In this document: positions 17,328 to 26,791 of the stretch, piece by piece | How positions within the stretch are numbered: the stretch's first letter is position 1 | Layout: each line of letters starts with the position of its first letter | Assembly: GCA_003598175.1 (NCBI GenBank) | Contig: QZKN01000090.1 | Coordinates: 1-44,784, forward strand | DNA length: 44,784 nucleotides | Origin: Candidatus Omnitrophota bacterium | GTDB lineage: Bacteria > Hinthialibacterota > Hinthialibacteria > Hinthialibacterales > Hinthialibacteraceae | Direction of reading: 5' to 3' | Program-made: the position numbers and the translations under genes | The notes under the pieces: model-generated | The model's database searches: none | Seen by the model: only the letters and a program-made list of their open reading frames with translations | What the model was told of the DNA's origin: nothing

Positions 17328-18590
17328 ATGCAACACAACATCCCTCTCGAACGGCTCGGACCGTTGGGAACGCGAATGACGGAGGCGGTGCAGGCCTGCG
17401 TGCATTGCGGTTTCTGTCTTTCCACCTGCCCCACGTATAAAGTTCTCGGCCGGGAAACGGATTCTCCCCGCGGGCGGATCGTTTTGATGAAACACGTGTT
17501 GGAAGGGAAATTGGAGTATGAACAAGCCCGACCCCATATCGATACCTGCCTCGGTTGTCTGGCGTGTGAAACCGCCTGTCCGTCCGGCGTCGCCTATCGC
17601 GAATTGATCCATCCGTTCCGCGCGCACACGCGGCCGCAAACCGAACTATCGTTTGTCGATCGTTGCCGTCACCAGCTAATCATGCATACTCTGCCCCACC
17701 CCCAACGGTTTCGGTTTGCCGCGCATTTGGGCCGCTGGGCAAAACCGTTTCGCCGTCTCCTGCCGCGATCGTTTCACGCCATGCTCGATCTGCTGCCCGA
17801 AACGCTGCCGCCCGCGCAATCCCTGCACGATTTCACGCCGGCGCAGGGAAAACGGCGCGCGCGCGTGGCGCTGCTGGCCGGCTGCGCGCAGCAGGTGTTG
17901 GAGCCGGACATCAACCACGCCACGATTGCGGTATTATCCCGCAACGGCGTCGAAGTGGTCACGCCGCAAAATCAAGGGTGCTGCGGCGCGCTGGCGTGGC
18001 ATGAAGGAGATGAACACGGTGCGCGCAAATGCGCGCTGCACAATCTCAACGTATTTCCCGACGACGTGGACGCCGTGGTGGCCAACGCCGCCGGTTGCGG
18101 ATCGGGTCTGTACGATTATGCGTTTCTGTTTATAGGAACGGACGTGGCGCAACGGGCAAAGGAATTTTCCGCGCGCGCCATCGACATCTGCGCTTTTTTG
18201 GATCAGCTGGGCATCCTGCCGCCGCCCGCGTTGCCGCGAAAAATGAAGGCGGCGTATCACGACGCCTGCCATTTGAGCCACGCCCAATCGGTGCGCACCG
18301 CTCCGCGCAAATTACTGCAAGCAATCGAGAATCTGGAACTTCTCGAAATTCCGGATCAAGAGATATGCTGCGGCTCGGCCGGCGCATATAACATCAATCA
18401 ACCACATATCGCCGACGAGCTGGGCCGGCGAAAGACGCTTAACATCCTTGCCGTGAAACCGGATTTGATCGCCCTAGGCAATATCGGCTGCATGATGCAA
18501 ATTCGCGCTCACCTTCGCCGGGAAAACAAGCCGATTCCGGTTTTGCACACGGTGCAGATTCTCCATCGCGCGTATACCGGCAAATTATAA
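17328..18590 (+). CDS. glcF: Glycolate oxidase iron-sulfur subunit GlcF-like
   Basis: This 420-aa protein has two N-terminal 4Fe-4S motifs, C24-x2-C27-x2-C30-x3-C34-P and C74-x2-C77-x2-C80-x3-C84-P. Two CCG domains follow (GCAQQVLEPDINHAT with QGCCGALAWHEGD, and DACHLSHAQ with EICCGSAGAYN). That is the GlcF layout, passing electrons from the flavin subunits to the quinone pool. The ATG abuts the glcE stop with no gap, so translation is coupled. Confidence 0.9.
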   Translation: MQHNIPLERLGPLGTRMTEAVQACVHCGFCLSTCPTYKVLGRETDSPRGRIVLMKHVLEGKLEYEQARPHIDTCLGCLACETACPSGVAYRELIHPFRAHTRPQTELSFVDRCRHQLIMHTLPHPQRFRFAAHLGRWAKPFRRLLPRSFHAMLDLLPETLPPAQSLHDFTPAQGKRRARVALLAGCAQQVLEPDINHATIAVLSRNGVEVVTPQNQGCCGALAWHEGDEHGARKCALHNLNVFPDDVDAVVANAAGCGSGLYDYAFLFIGTDVAQRAKEFSARAIDICAFLDQLGILPPPALPRKMKAAYHDACHLSHAQSVRTAPRKLLQAIENLELLEIPDQEICCGSAGAYNINQPHIADELGRRKTLNILAVKPDLIALGNIGCMMQIRAHLRRENKPIPVLHTVQILHRAYTGKL

Positions 18591-18628
18591 ATGAATAGAA
18601 TAAAAACATTGTAAGGGAGGACGATCTC

Positions 18629-20095
18629 ATGCAAATGAACAGAAACACACGGCGCGATTTTCTCAAACTGGCCGGCTGCGGTTTATCCTGTCTGCCGTTC
18701 AATCTTCCCCTTTTGGCGGCGGAAGAAAAACGCCCGCCCAACGTGGTTTTTATCCTGGTCGACGATTTGGGATGGATGGATTTGGGCTGTTATGGCAGTT
18801 CCTTTTATGAGACGCCCCATCTGGATCGGCTGGCGGCGGCGGGGATGCGCTTCACCGACGCCTATACGTCTTGCCCGGTCTGCTCGCCGACGCGCGCGTC
18901 GATCATGACCGGCAAATATCCCGCCCGCCTGAATATCACCGATTGGATTCCCGGCGACGATCCGAAAAACCGCAAACTTTTAGGACCACAGGATTTGCAT
19001 CAGCTGCCGCTGGAAGAGACCACCATCGCCGAAACGTTGAAAACGCATGGTTACAAAACCTTCCTCGCGGGAAAATGGCATTTGGGCGGAGAAGGATTTT
19101 ACCCCGAAGACCAGGGCTTCGACGTCAACAAAGGCGGCCACGAGAAAGGCTCCCCGCCCGGCGGCTACTATTCGCCTTATAAAAATCCGAAACTCGAGGA
19201 CGGACCGGAAGGAGAATACCTCACCGACCGCCTGACGGACGAATCAATCCGATTTTTGGAAGAAAACCGGAGCCATCCCTTCCTGCTGGTTCTCGCCTTT
19301 TACACCGTGCACACGCCGATTCAAGCCAGCAAAAAACATATCGAAAAATTTAAGAGCAAAGCGGATCATTTACCGCCGTTGAATGGTCCGGTGGAGATTC
19401 CGGAGCACGGCGGCCTGACGAAACAGCGGCAGGACAATCCCGATTACGCATCGATGGTTCACGCAATGGACGAAAACGTGGGCCGGTTAATGCAAAAACT
19501 CGACGATTTGCATTTGACGAACAACACCATCGTCATTTTCACGTCGGACAACGGCGGATTGTCGACGCGGCAAAAAAGCGGCTATCCCACCTCCAACCTT
19601 CCTCTCCGCGCCGGAAAAGGATGGTGCTACGAAGGCGGCATTCGCGCCCCGCTGATCGTGAGAGCGCCGGAACTCACACAAGCCGGAAGCCTATGTCATA
19701 CGCCCGTGATCAGCACGGATTTTTATCCGACCATTCTCGAATTGACCGGTCTCCCTCTTATGCCGGATCAGCACTACGACGGAATCAGTCTCGTTCCCTT
19801 GCTGCATGGGGAAAGCAACTTGAATCGAGAAGCGCTGTATTGGCACTATCCCCACTATCACACCAGCGCCTGGACCCCCGGCGCCGCCGTCCGCGCGGGG
19901 GATTGGAAATTGATCAAGTTTTACGATCTGGAAAAAACGGAACTTTACAATCTGAAGGAAGATCTCGGCGAACGCAACGACCTCTCGCAATCCCTGCCGG
20001 AAAAAACCGACGAATTATCCGACATGCTACGTTCTTGGCAAAAAGAAATCGGCGCGCAGTCGCCGATTCCCAATCGGGAATATACAAATCAATAA
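18629..20095 (+). CDS. Tat-exported formylglycine-dependent sulfatase
   Basis: This 488-aa protein is a second sulfatase. A Tat signal ([11 protein letters not shown]) leads, then D45-D46 ([12 protein letters not shown]) and C85-S-P-T-R89, the canonical formylglycine motif. FTSDNGGLS supplies later metal ligands, and [20 protein letters not shown] is typical of arylsulfatase A-like members. The ATG at 18629 has AGGGAGG 9 nt upstream. The gene is 38 nt after glcF and 21 nt before a symporter, on one strand, which suggests uptake of the desulfated product. It is clearly not a recent duplicate of the sulfatase at 12420. Confidence 0.9.
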   Translation: MQMNRNTRRDFLKLAGCGLSCLPFNLPLLAAEEKRPPNVVFILVDDLGWMDLGCYGSSFYETPHLDRLAAAGMRFTDAYTSCPVCSPTRASIMTGKYPARLNITDWIPGDDPKNRKLLGPQDLHQLPLEETTIAETLKTHGYKTFLAGKWHLGGEGFYPEDQGFDVNKGGHEKGSPPGGYYSPYKNPKLEDGPEGEYLTDRLTDESIRFLEENRSHPFLLVLAFYTVHTPIQASKKHIEKFKSKADHLPPLNGPVEIPEHGGLTKQRQDNPDYASMVHAMDENVGRLMQKLDDLHLTNNTIVIFTSDNGGLSTRQKSGYPTSNLPLRAGKGWCYEGGIRAPLIVRAPELTQAGSLCHTPVISTDFYPTILELTGLPLMPDQHYDGISLVPLLHGESNLNREALYWHYPHYHTSAWTPGAAVRAGDWKLIKFYDLEKTELYNLKEDLGERNDLSQSLPEKTDELSDMLRSWQKEIGAQSPIPNREYTNQ

Positions 20096-20116
20096 ATTAG
20101 AAAAGAGGATTTTACC

Positions 20117-21595
20117 GTGCATGCGCAACTCGGAGCGATCGACATCGGGATTCTGATTCTGTACGCGATCATTTTGATCGGGATGGGGATTTATTTTGTT
20201 AAAAAGAGCCGCACGTCCGAACAATTCATGGTGGCCGGACGCTCCATCCCCGCCTGGGCGGCGGGATTGGCGGTGATGAGCGCCTATACCAGCAGCATTT
20301 CCTATATCGCCACGCCCGGCAAAGCCTACGACCATAATTGGCACCCGCTGATCTTCGCCTTGACGATCCTTCCCGTCGCCTGGGTGGTATGTAAATTCGT
20401 TGTTCCCTATTATCGCGAGACGAAACTGATTTCCGTCTACTCCTTTTTGGAAGAACGGTTGGGAACCTGGGCGCGTTTTTACGCAGGGATTTCATTTCTA
20501 TTATATGAAATGGGGCGCGTCGCGGTGATTCTTTACCTTGTCGGCTTGCTTCTGAGCACATTCGTGCCCTTGCACATCGCATGGCTCATCGTGATCATTG
20601 GACTGATCACCATTTTCTATACGCTTCTCGGCGGCATGGAAGCGGTGATCTGGACCGACGTCATGCAATCCGCGATCATGATCGTGGGAATCCTGTTTTG
20701 TGCTGTCATCCTGACGTTGGATACATTCACCGGAGCGAATCCCCTGATCCAATCCGCGTTCGACGGCAACAAATTCAGCCTCGGCGACACGGATTTGACT
20801 CTTTATAAACGTACGATCTGGGTGATGATCATCTACGGCGTCGCCGAAAACCTTCGCAATCTGATCGGCGATCAAAACTACGTGCAAAAATATGTCTCCG
20901 TCGGCTCGGTCAAGGAAGCCACACGTTCGATCTGGATCGCCATGTTGATCTACATCCCGCTCACCGCGGTTTTTCTGTATATCGGAACCACTCTGTTCGC
21001 GTTTTACTCGCCGACTGGAATACCACTGCCTGATAGCATCAGCAAAGGCGATGAAATTTTTCCCTATTTCATCGCCACGCAAGTGCCGTTCGGTTTGCGC
21101 GGACTGATCATCGCCGCCATCGTCGCCGCCGCCATGAGCACCGTCGATTCCACGCTGAATTGCTCGGCGACCATCTCGCTGTTGGATTTCTGGAAGCGTT
21201 ACATCAATCCCGCCATCAGTGAGGCGCGCAGCGTGTTGTTTTTGCGCGTCATGACGGTTTTCTGGGGAGTCATCGGCATCTTTTTCGCCATCCTCATGAT
21301 CCGCGCCAAAAGCGCGTTGGATGTATGGTGGGAAATCGCCGGCATATTCGGCGGGGGGATTTTGGGCCTGTTTTTATTGGCGCTGTTTCGTATTCCGCTG
21401 CGATTGTGGCAGGGAATCATCTCCATCGCGCTCAGCGTCGTCGTCATTGTGTGGGGAACGTTTATGCGCAATCTGTCCGAACCGTATCGTTTTCTGGAAT
21501 GCCGGATCGATCCCATTCTTACGGGAATGCTCGGCACCGCCGCGATGTTGATTCTGGCGTTGATTTTTGGCTGGCGGAATCGCAAACACGTGTAA
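20117..21595 (+). CDS. Sodium:solute symporter family transporter
   Basis: This 492-aa integral membrane protein has about 13 hydrophobic helices. The start fits the SSS family (AIILIGMGIYFVKKSRTSEQ, then FMVAGRSIPAWAAGLAVMS), and AAIVAAAMSTVDSTLNCSAT is the family signature around helix 8. Such proteins import sugars, sialic acid, amino acids or organic acids with Na+. It starts at a GTG with GAGG 9 nt before it, 21 nt after the sulfatase, so a sugar or uronic acid freed by that enzyme is a fair guess. Confidence 0.9.
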   Translation: MHAQLGAIDIGILILYAIILIGMGIYFVKKSRTSEQFMVAGRSIPAWAAGLAVMSAYTSSISYIATPGKAYDHNWHPLIFALTILPVAWVVCKFVVPYYRETKLISVYSFLEERLGTWARFYAGISFLLYEMGRVAVILYLVGLLLSTFVPLHIAWLIVIIGLITIFYTLLGGMEAVIWTDVMQSAIMIVGILFCAVILTLDTFTGANPLIQSAFDGNKFSLGDTDLTLYKRTIWVMIIYGVAENLRNLIGDQNYVQKYVSVGSVKEATRSIWIAMLIYIPLTAVFLYIGTTLFAFYSPTGIPLPDSISKGDEIFPYFIATQVPFGLRGLIIAAIVAAAMSTVDSTLNCSATISLLDFWKRYINPAISEARSVLFLRVMTVFWGVIGIFFAILMIRAKSALDVWWEIAGIFGGGILGLFLLALFRIPLRLWQGIISIALSVVVIVWGTFMRNLSEPYRFLECRIDPILTGMLGTAAMLILALIFGWRNRKHV

Positions 21596-21720
21596 ATTAA
21601 ATTCCAATCTGCTCGTAATTCATTCCCCATTTTCAATTCGGCTTACAAAATAATCCTGCATAATTTGATGGAATCTTCTATACTATGAGGTGCAAGAAAA
21701 ATACGTTTGGTTGAAACATC

Positions 21721-21918
21721 ATGACGATTACTTTTACAGATCCGGATGAAAAAAAACTTACGGCAGAGGAATTAAAAGAAGTCGACAAAGCCTGGGGAAA
21801 CGAAGTGGAGCGTCGACTGACAGAACTGAGAACAGGTAATAGAAAAGCCATTCCCTCTGACGAAGTTCATCAATATGTTCGAGCGCATTTGAGTAAGATC
21901 CAGCACGAAAAATCTTAA
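21721..21918 (+). CDS. RelB/addiction-module antitoxin
   Basis: This 65-aa acidic helical protein contains KKLTAEELKEVDKAWGNEVERR-like sequence followed by a linker with AIPSDEVHQYVR. That is the pattern of the putative addiction-module component family, the usual partner of ParE/RelE toxins. The toxin frame follows directly and overlaps its stop codon if the toxin's conserved N-terminus is translated. It presumably binds and blocks the toxin and controls the operon. Confidence 0.75.
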   Translation: MTITFTDPDEKKLTAEELKEVDKAWGNEVERRLTELRTGNRKAIPSDEVHQYVRAHLSKIQHEKS

Positions 21919-21953
21919 AATCCGTATATTATCATAGCGAAGCAGTACAGGAC

Positions 21954-22220
21954 TTGAATGATTCCGCGGCATATTACGAAATTCGGCGGCCCGGTATGGG
22001 AGAGATATTTCAAAAGACTGTTTTAAAGGCCGAAGAAACAGTTGCGCGCAATCCGAAAATCGGCGTTATAACTCCCTTTGGTTCCGGTTCGATTAGAAAA
22101 TATCACCTTACTCGTTTTCCCTTCACGCTATTCTACTATGAACAGCCTGATTTTATCTGGATATTGGCTATTGCTCATGATAGTCGAAAACCAGGGTACT
22201 GGATGACGCGAATCAAGTAG
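21954..22220 (+). CDS. RelE/ParE-family toxin with uncertain start
   Basis: From the first ordinary start codon, a TTG at 21954, the product is 88 aa: YYEIRRPGMGEIF, VARNPKIG and a C-terminal strand set LTRFPFTLFYYE and ILAIAHDSRKPGYW. This matches the ParE/RelE fold. Homologues begin earlier, and the frame upstream (21912-21953) does read a fitting first strand, VYYHSEAVQDL, but contains no ATG, GTG or TTG. The toxin therefore either starts at a rare codon such as the ATC at 21912 or has lost its start. It ends 8 bp inside the convergent kdsB end. Confidence 0.7.
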   Translation: MNDSAAYYEIRRPGMGEIFQKTVLKAEETVARNPKIGVITPFGSGSIRKYHLTRFPFTLFYYEQPDFIWILAIAHDSRKPGYWMTRIK

Positions 22221-22989
22221 GATCCGTCAAGCCGCGTTCCCGGAGCAGTTCTTCCGCGTGGCGCACATCCTCCGCCGTATCGATGGAGCAGCCCGCGAAT
22301 GCCTGATCCTCGCAGCCGGTTTTCACCACTTTGATCTTATAGCCATGCTCGAGCACCCGCAGTTGTTCCAGCGATTCCTCTCTCTCCAGCGGTGTGGGTT
22401 TCAGTTGGGTGAGGGTACGCAGAAAGTCCCGCCGATACACGTAAATGCCGATATGATCGTAAACGGGAATCCCCGTTTTCATGCGCGGATACGGAATCAG
22501 GGAGCGTGAGAAATACAATGCGAATTCGTTCAAGTCGGTGATCACCTTGACGACAGCCGGGTTTTCATAATCCTCCTGATGCGCGATGGGATATCGGGAG
22601 GTTCCCATCGGAATCGAGGGATCCGCGAGAAGCGCATCGACGATCTCCTCGATCATTTGCGGATGAACAAACGGCATGTCGCCTTGAATATTGACGACGA
22701 TGTCCGGCTTAATGATCCCTTCCCGCTCGAGACCAGCCACCGCTTCCTCCACGCGATCGGTTCCGGAGGGATGATCGGGAGAGGTCATGATCCCCCGCCC
22801 CCCGAGGGTCTCCACTTCGTCGACAATGCGCGGATCGTCCGTCGCCACACAGACGAAATCGAGATTCTTACATTTTTTTGATTGCTCATACACACGTCGA
22901 ATCAGACTTTTTCCGGAAATCGGAATCAAGGGTTTGCCGGGCAGGCGCGTCGAGCCATACCGCGAGGGGATAACGCCGAGAACAGACAT
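22213..22989 (-). CDS. kdsB: 3-deoxy-manno-octulosonate cytidylyltransferase
   Basis: This 258-aa enzyme activates Kdo with CTP to give CMP-Kdo for lipid A core synthesis in the cytoplasm. Family marks are PSRYGSTRLPGKPL near the N-terminus (CTP binding), NIQGDMPFV (metal-binding Asp) and DHIGIYVYRRDFL. Its length is typical of KdsB. The ATG at 22989 is chosen over the TTG at 23004 because AAGGTG precedes it at proper distance. It shows that the organism makes Kdo-containing lipopolysaccharide. It is convergent with the toxin gene, with an 8-bp overlap. Confidence 0.93.
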   Translation of the reverse strand: MSVLGVIPSRYGSTRLPGKPLIPISGKSLIRRVYEQSKKCKNLDFVCVATDDPRIVDEVETLGGRGIMTSPDHPSGTDRVEEAVAGLEREGIIKPDIVVNIQGDMPFVHPQMIEEIVDALLADPSIPMGTSRYPIAHQEDYENPAVVKVITDLNEFALYFSRSLIPYPRMKTGIPVYDHIGIYVYRRDFLRTLTQLKPTPLEREESLEQLRVLEHGYKIKVVKTGCEDQAFAGCSIDTAEDVRHAEELLRERGLTDPT

Positions 22990-23008
22990 AATTTTCACCT
23001 TCAATCAT

Positions 23009-23107
23009 TTTATATGAAAATGCGCCTCGTAGGGGCGGTTCGCGAACCGCCCCTACGACGAATTTTCATTCTTCGTTGTGATCCACTGATCATGACCGTT
23101 TATATGA
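23009..23107. repeat. Family 3 repeat, copy 1 (palindromic core)
   Basis: A perfect 30-bp palindrome (23028-23057, cgtaggggcggttcg and its mirror) is followed by a tail gttgtgatccactgatcatg. Direct copies of tttatatga lie at both ends (23009-23017 and 23099-23107). A second copy with the same parts lies at 34505-34625. Confidence 0.8.
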
Positions 23108-23117
23108 TATAAAACGC

Positions 23118-23173
23118 GGGTAGAGCAGGCGTCTCGCCTGCATGACGGCGCAGGCGAGACGCCTGCTCTACCC
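23118..23173. repeat. 56-bp hairpin repeat, family 2, copy 2
   Basis: The arms gggtagagcaggcgtctcgc and gcgagacgcctgctctaccc pair fully around a short centre. It lies 10 bp after a family 3 repeat in the 342-bp gap before the next gene; the rest of that gap holds nothing I recognise. Confidence 0.85.
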
Positions 23174-23331
23174 ACCACCAAATAACATGAAAAGTCATTT
23201 TCCTGTCAACGGAGCAATAAAGCAAGTGATACGTATCCGCATCGAATAGTTGATGCAATACGTGTTTGCGTGTACACTGCGTGGAACCGTTTCATCCATA
23301 AATCTTGTGCAGAAAGTTTGTTTTTTTGACC

Positions 23332-24537
23332 ATGAAACCGGACCACTCCCGCATCGAAGAATGGTATCACACGCTATCGCAGGAATGCCAGAATCGTCTG
23401 GATCTTACGGTCGATATTCTCTGTAAAACGAAAGAAAAAGGTGGAAAAATCGCCGTCGTGACCGGCAGCGGCCCGAATCTGCATGAAGGCGTGACGACCT
23501 TGATCGCCGAACTCATGCGCACAGGAATCGTCGACGGCGTGACCACCAGCTCCGCCGTGGCGGCGCATGAGCTGGGCGGGGTGCTGGACCGAGTCAAACG
23601 AGTGAACGGACTTGAATTGGATGTCGATCCGGCCTTGCTGCCGCGCGGAAATGTGTTCGAATTCACGGTCATGGATAAAGCGCCGCTTGCTAGCGTCATG
23701 CAAGACATTCCCTTTAATCAGGAATTGTGGAAAACGGGTGAAAAAATTACAGGAAACGTCATCATCAAAGCCGCCGGGAATATGGCGTATCCGATGGGGC
23801 TTTGGATCGAGCGCATGGCGGAACGCATCCTGGCGGAATCTCGCGAAAAAGCAGAGCCGTTCGAAAAAATCGCAGGCGCTTATGCGGATCCGCGAACCAT
23901 GATCGGCCAGGGATGCCTGCAATCCCTTCCCGTTCTCGTGACCATTCCGCAATTGGTCGGTGGGGGGAATGTGGGATTGGCGATCGGCGACAGTATTCCG
24001 ATTAGCCGGCGCGCCCGTTGCGTGGCGGATTTGCTGGAATCGGCGGACGTCATCATCGAATCGGGCGTCGCCCTGACGCAGGAAATTCACGATGGTCCCT
24101 TCGAGACCTATACCGGCCACGGAATCTGGGCCGGATGGAGCGGCGCGCCGACATTCAGCCTGAAAGAGAAAAAATTAATCCGCATCGATCTGGATCCGGC
24201 GTTGGATCGCGCCTGGCGATTCGAGCGCGAGTCGAAAACGGTGCAGGAGGCCATCGACAAAGGATTGCCGAAAACCAAACTGATGGAAATTCCGTTTCGC
24301 ATGGAAATGTCCGGATTTGCCCGGCTGGAAGGCAGCCTGCCATTGATCGGCGATCTCGGCGTCATCTGGCCGATTCTCGCCGCGCGCCTCGAACAACGGC
24401 TGCAATTGGATTTGCAGTTCATTTCCGCTCCACAGCAAACGCCGGAAGGTCAGGCCATGCGGGAATGGATTGCCCACGAGATCAAACCCATCACCCGTGT
24501 GATGGAAAAATCATCGGAAAGGTACAATTATGCTTAA
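23332..24537 (+). CDS. Unrecognised cytosolic protein (401 aa)
   Basis: I cannot name a family with confidence. The protein has no signal peptide. It holds Rossmann-like stretches: KIAVVTGSGPNLHEGVTTLI, then VDGVTTSSAVAAHELGGVLD, and later IPQLVGGGNVGLAIGDSIP. These faintly recall deoxyhypusine-synthase-like folds and the C-terminal region of LOR/SDH (ArgZ-type) enzymes, which would suggest NAD binding; that is a guess. The ATG at 23332 is preferred to the TTG at 23305. Its end overlaps the sialidase-like gene by 8 nt, so the two are translated together. Confidence 0.75.
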   Translation: MKPDHSRIEEWYHTLSQECQNRLDLTVDILCKTKEKGGKIAVVTGSGPNLHEGVTTLIAELMRTGIVDGVTTSSAVAAHELGGVLDRVKRVNGLELDVDPALLPRGNVFEFTVMDKAPLASVMQDIPFNQELWKTGEKITGNVIIKAAGNMAYPMGLWIERMAERILAESREKAEPFEKIAGAYADPRTMIGQGCLQSLPVLVTIPQLVGGGNVGLAIGDSIPISRRARCVADLLESADVIIESGVALTQEIHDGPFETYTGHGIWAGWSGAPTFSLKEKKLIRIDLDPALDRAWRFERESKTVQEAIDKGLPKTKLMEIPFRMEMSGFARLEGSLPLIGDLGVIWPILAARLEQRLQLDLQFISAPQQTPEGQAMREWIAHEIKPITRVMEKSSERYNYA

Positions 24538-25564
24538 ACATTCGACGCTTATATCTGTTGTTTTTATTTTTTCGTTTTTGTTTGCCGAAGCTGCCGAACA
24601 ACCCATTTTCCGCAGCGAATTCATCAACGAAAAAAATTCGGAATGGCCGTATGCGCACGCATCCACTCTCGAGAGCCTGCCGAACGGCGATTTGCTCGTC
24701 GCCTGGTATGCGGGGACGCGGGAGAAAGCTTCCGACGTGGCTGTTCTCTATTCCCGTTTTCGCAGTCATATGCCAACCTGGACCACGCCGGAAGTGTTGG
24801 TTTATTCTCCCACGCATTCACAGGGCAATCCGGTTTTGTATTTGGACGTGCAAAATCGATTGTGGCTTTTCTTCGTGACCATGTATGGCGACAACGATTG
24901 GACGACCTGCAAAATCCGCTATCGCTGTTCCGACGACAACGGTTGGACCTGGGGTTCGCCGTATGTCCTGCGCGAGGAATGGGGCTGGATGCCGCGATGC
25001 CGTCCGTTACCGTTGAAAAACGGCGAAATAGTATTACCGCTATACGACGAAGTGAACGGACGTTCCGTCTTTATGATTTCCTCAAACGGGAGAACACAAT
25101 GGAGAAACAGCGGACAGGTCGTCACCACTCCCGGCAACGAACAACCGGCTCTCGTGCAATATCCCGACGGTGAAATCGTTTCTCTCATGCGCACCCGCGC
25201 CACGGAAAAAGGCCGGATTTGGCTGGCGCGTTCCTTCGACGACAGTCGAACCTGGACGTCCGCCGAGGAAACCGAATTACCCAATCCCGACGCCGCTGTC
25301 AGCGCCCTGCTGTTGCAGGAAGGTCCGTTGCTGCTGATCTTTAATGACAGCGAAACGAACCGCACGAAACTCACCCTCGCCGTCAGCCAGGACCGAGGAA
25401 AATCATGGAACCGCGTAACCGATCTGGAAAACCAGCCGGGAGAATACTCCTATCCGGAAGCGATCCAAACGCCGGATGGATTGATCCACGTTACTTATAG
25501 TTACAAACCCGATCGCATCAAGCACGTGGTCTTCAATTATACGTGGTTAAAAAATCAACCGTAA
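24530..25564 (+). CDS. Exported sialidase-like BNR-repeat protein
   Basis: This 344-aa protein has a signal peptide (about residues 1-22) and then a six-bladed-propeller-like fold with Asp-box motifs: SDDNGWTWGS, SFDDSRTWTS and SQDRGKSWNR. It fits the BNR_2 sialidase-like family, whose members include exo-sialidases, rhamnosidase-like and other glycan hydrolases. The segment HASTLESLPNGDLLVAWYAG is the typical first strand. The ATG lies inside the end of the upstream gene (8-nt overlap). True sialidase activity is not assured. Confidence 0.85.
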   Translation: MLKHSTLISVVFIFSFLFAEAAEQPIFRSEFINEKNSEWPYAHASTLESLPNGDLLVAWYAGTREKASDVAVLYSRFRSHMPTWTTPEVLVYSPTHSQGNPVLYLDVQNRLWLFFVTMYGDNDWTTCKIRYRCSDDNGWTWGSPYVLREEWGWMPRCRPLPLKNGEIVLPLYDEVNGRSVFMISSNGRTQWRNSGQVVTTPGNEQPALVQYPDGEIVSLMRTRATEKGRIWLARSFDDSRTWTSAEETELPNPDAAVSALLLQEGPLLLIFNDSETNRTKLTLAVSQDRGKSWNRVTDLENQPGEYSYPEAIQTPDGLIHVTYSYKPDRIKHVVFNYTWLKNQP

Positions 25565-25604
25565 ATTCAATCCGGGATAATACACATACGGAAAACAGAT
25601 TGAG

Positions 25605-25631
25605 AGGGGGCAGGTAATAAACCTGCCCCCT
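25605..25631. terminator. Strong hairpin between convergent genes
   Basis: AGGGGGCAGGT and ACCTGCCCCCT pair perfectly over 11 bp around AATAA. It lies between the convergent ends of the sialidase-like gene (25564) and the next gene (25685), where a two-way terminator is expected. No T-run follows on either strand, so Rho-independent action is not certain. Confidence 0.55.
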
Positions 25632-25684
25632 ATCATGTTCACAGTTTCCGACAGCAATAATACTGACTACTGGATACTGACTAC

Positions 25685-26650
25685 TTATCTCTGGCTCCAA
25701 TCCCCCACCGACGCGGGATTTTCGCCCAACGCCCATTTCACGCAGCGCAACAACAAGGCTTTCCCTTGATCAGACATGTATTCAAGAGGCATGGCCCATT
25801 GCATCGGGCGCGCTATGCCGTTGACCGGCCGGACATTGCCGCCGCCGTAAAACGGCATGACTCTACGCGCCGGAGCAGGTGTGTTATCGATTAACGGAGC
25901 GCCCTTTTCAACCACCGCAATCGCCGCTTTTTGAGGATCGGATGTCCAAACGGCCAGAACCTTGGTTCCGTCCGCGCGCGCGTCGGCGATGTCGAAGATG
26001 CCTTGCCACACTTGTCCTAAATTTCCGTTGGCCGGCTCTTTGTCATAAAGTACAATGACCTCCGGCAGACCGGCAGTCAATTCGTGCGTTTTTCCCTCTT
26101 CGGTTAGCGTAATGGATTCAGCGGCAAGACCATTGATGTCGCCGCTTCCGCTACCATCGAACAAGAAGGTAGATCCTAATTTGTTTTCGCGTGCGCCGAG
26201 ATTCGCGTGTTCGCCCTGAATAACGGGAATAGGCAGAGTTTTCACTTTCGGCCCGATTGTGGACCAGCAGGATCCGGTGTTCCAAAGCAGAGCAAATCCT
26301 TCGTCTTGCAAAAAAGTGGGATAGGCCATTTGAATTCCATCATCGACCCACGAAGAATAATCGGCGTCGTCTCCACGTGGAAACGGGCACAAGCCATCGT
26401 TAAGCAGGTATTGAACGACGTAATCGGGCATGAGAATCGGAAAATATCCCCATTCCTGGACGGTATACCGCAGCAATTCATCATCCATGGAAAAATGTTG
26501 CATCACGGCAAAATCTCGGTCCACCGTGTTGCCTTCGCTGCCGGGCGCCCAGGATATGCGACCACAAAGCGCAATCTTTTTGGGTTGTGCATCGGCAACT
26601 GTTACGCAAACCATCAACAGTAAAACAATGAAAGGCATCATTTTTTTCAT
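25685..26650 (-). CDS. Unrecognised exported protein (321 aa)
   Basis: The protein has a clear signal peptide (MKKMMPFIVLLLMVCVTVADA) and no family I can name. The mature part contains PKKIALCGRISWAPGSEGN and GLPEVIVLYDKEPANGN, which may be parts of a ThuA- or amidotransferase-like alpha/beta fold, but that is weak. The ATG at 26650 is chosen because the signal peptide begins there and AAAAAAGGAG lies 9 nt before it. The frame stays open upstream to an ATG at 26740 with its own GGAG. It lies downstream of the GntR regulator on the same strand and may be controlled by it. Confidence 0.75.
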   Translation of the reverse strand: MKKMMPFIVLLLMVCVTVADAQPKKIALCGRISWAPGSEGNTVDRDFAVMQHFSMDDELLRYTVQEWGYFPILMPDYVVQYLLNDGLCPFPRGDDADYSSWVDDGIQMAYPTFLQDEGFALLWNTGSCWSTIGPKVKTLPIPVIQGEHANLGARENKLGSTFLFDGSGSGDINGLAAESITLTEEGKTHELTAGLPEVIVLYDKEPANGNLGQVWQGIFDIADARADGTKVLAVWTSDPQKAAIAVVEKGAPLIDNTPAPARRVMPFYGGGNVRPVNGIARPMQWAMPLEYMSDQGKALLLRCVKWALGENPASVGDWSQR

Positions 26651-26791
26651 GAGATTCATCTCCTTTTTTAGTGGCTTACAAGCCGTCAACTCGCGTATAA
26701 TTTTCGGATACGTTGTTTCCCCTACATTCTTGTTAAGCATGTTATTCTCCACACCACCTCCTTTCGCGAAAGGAATTCAATACAAAATCAA

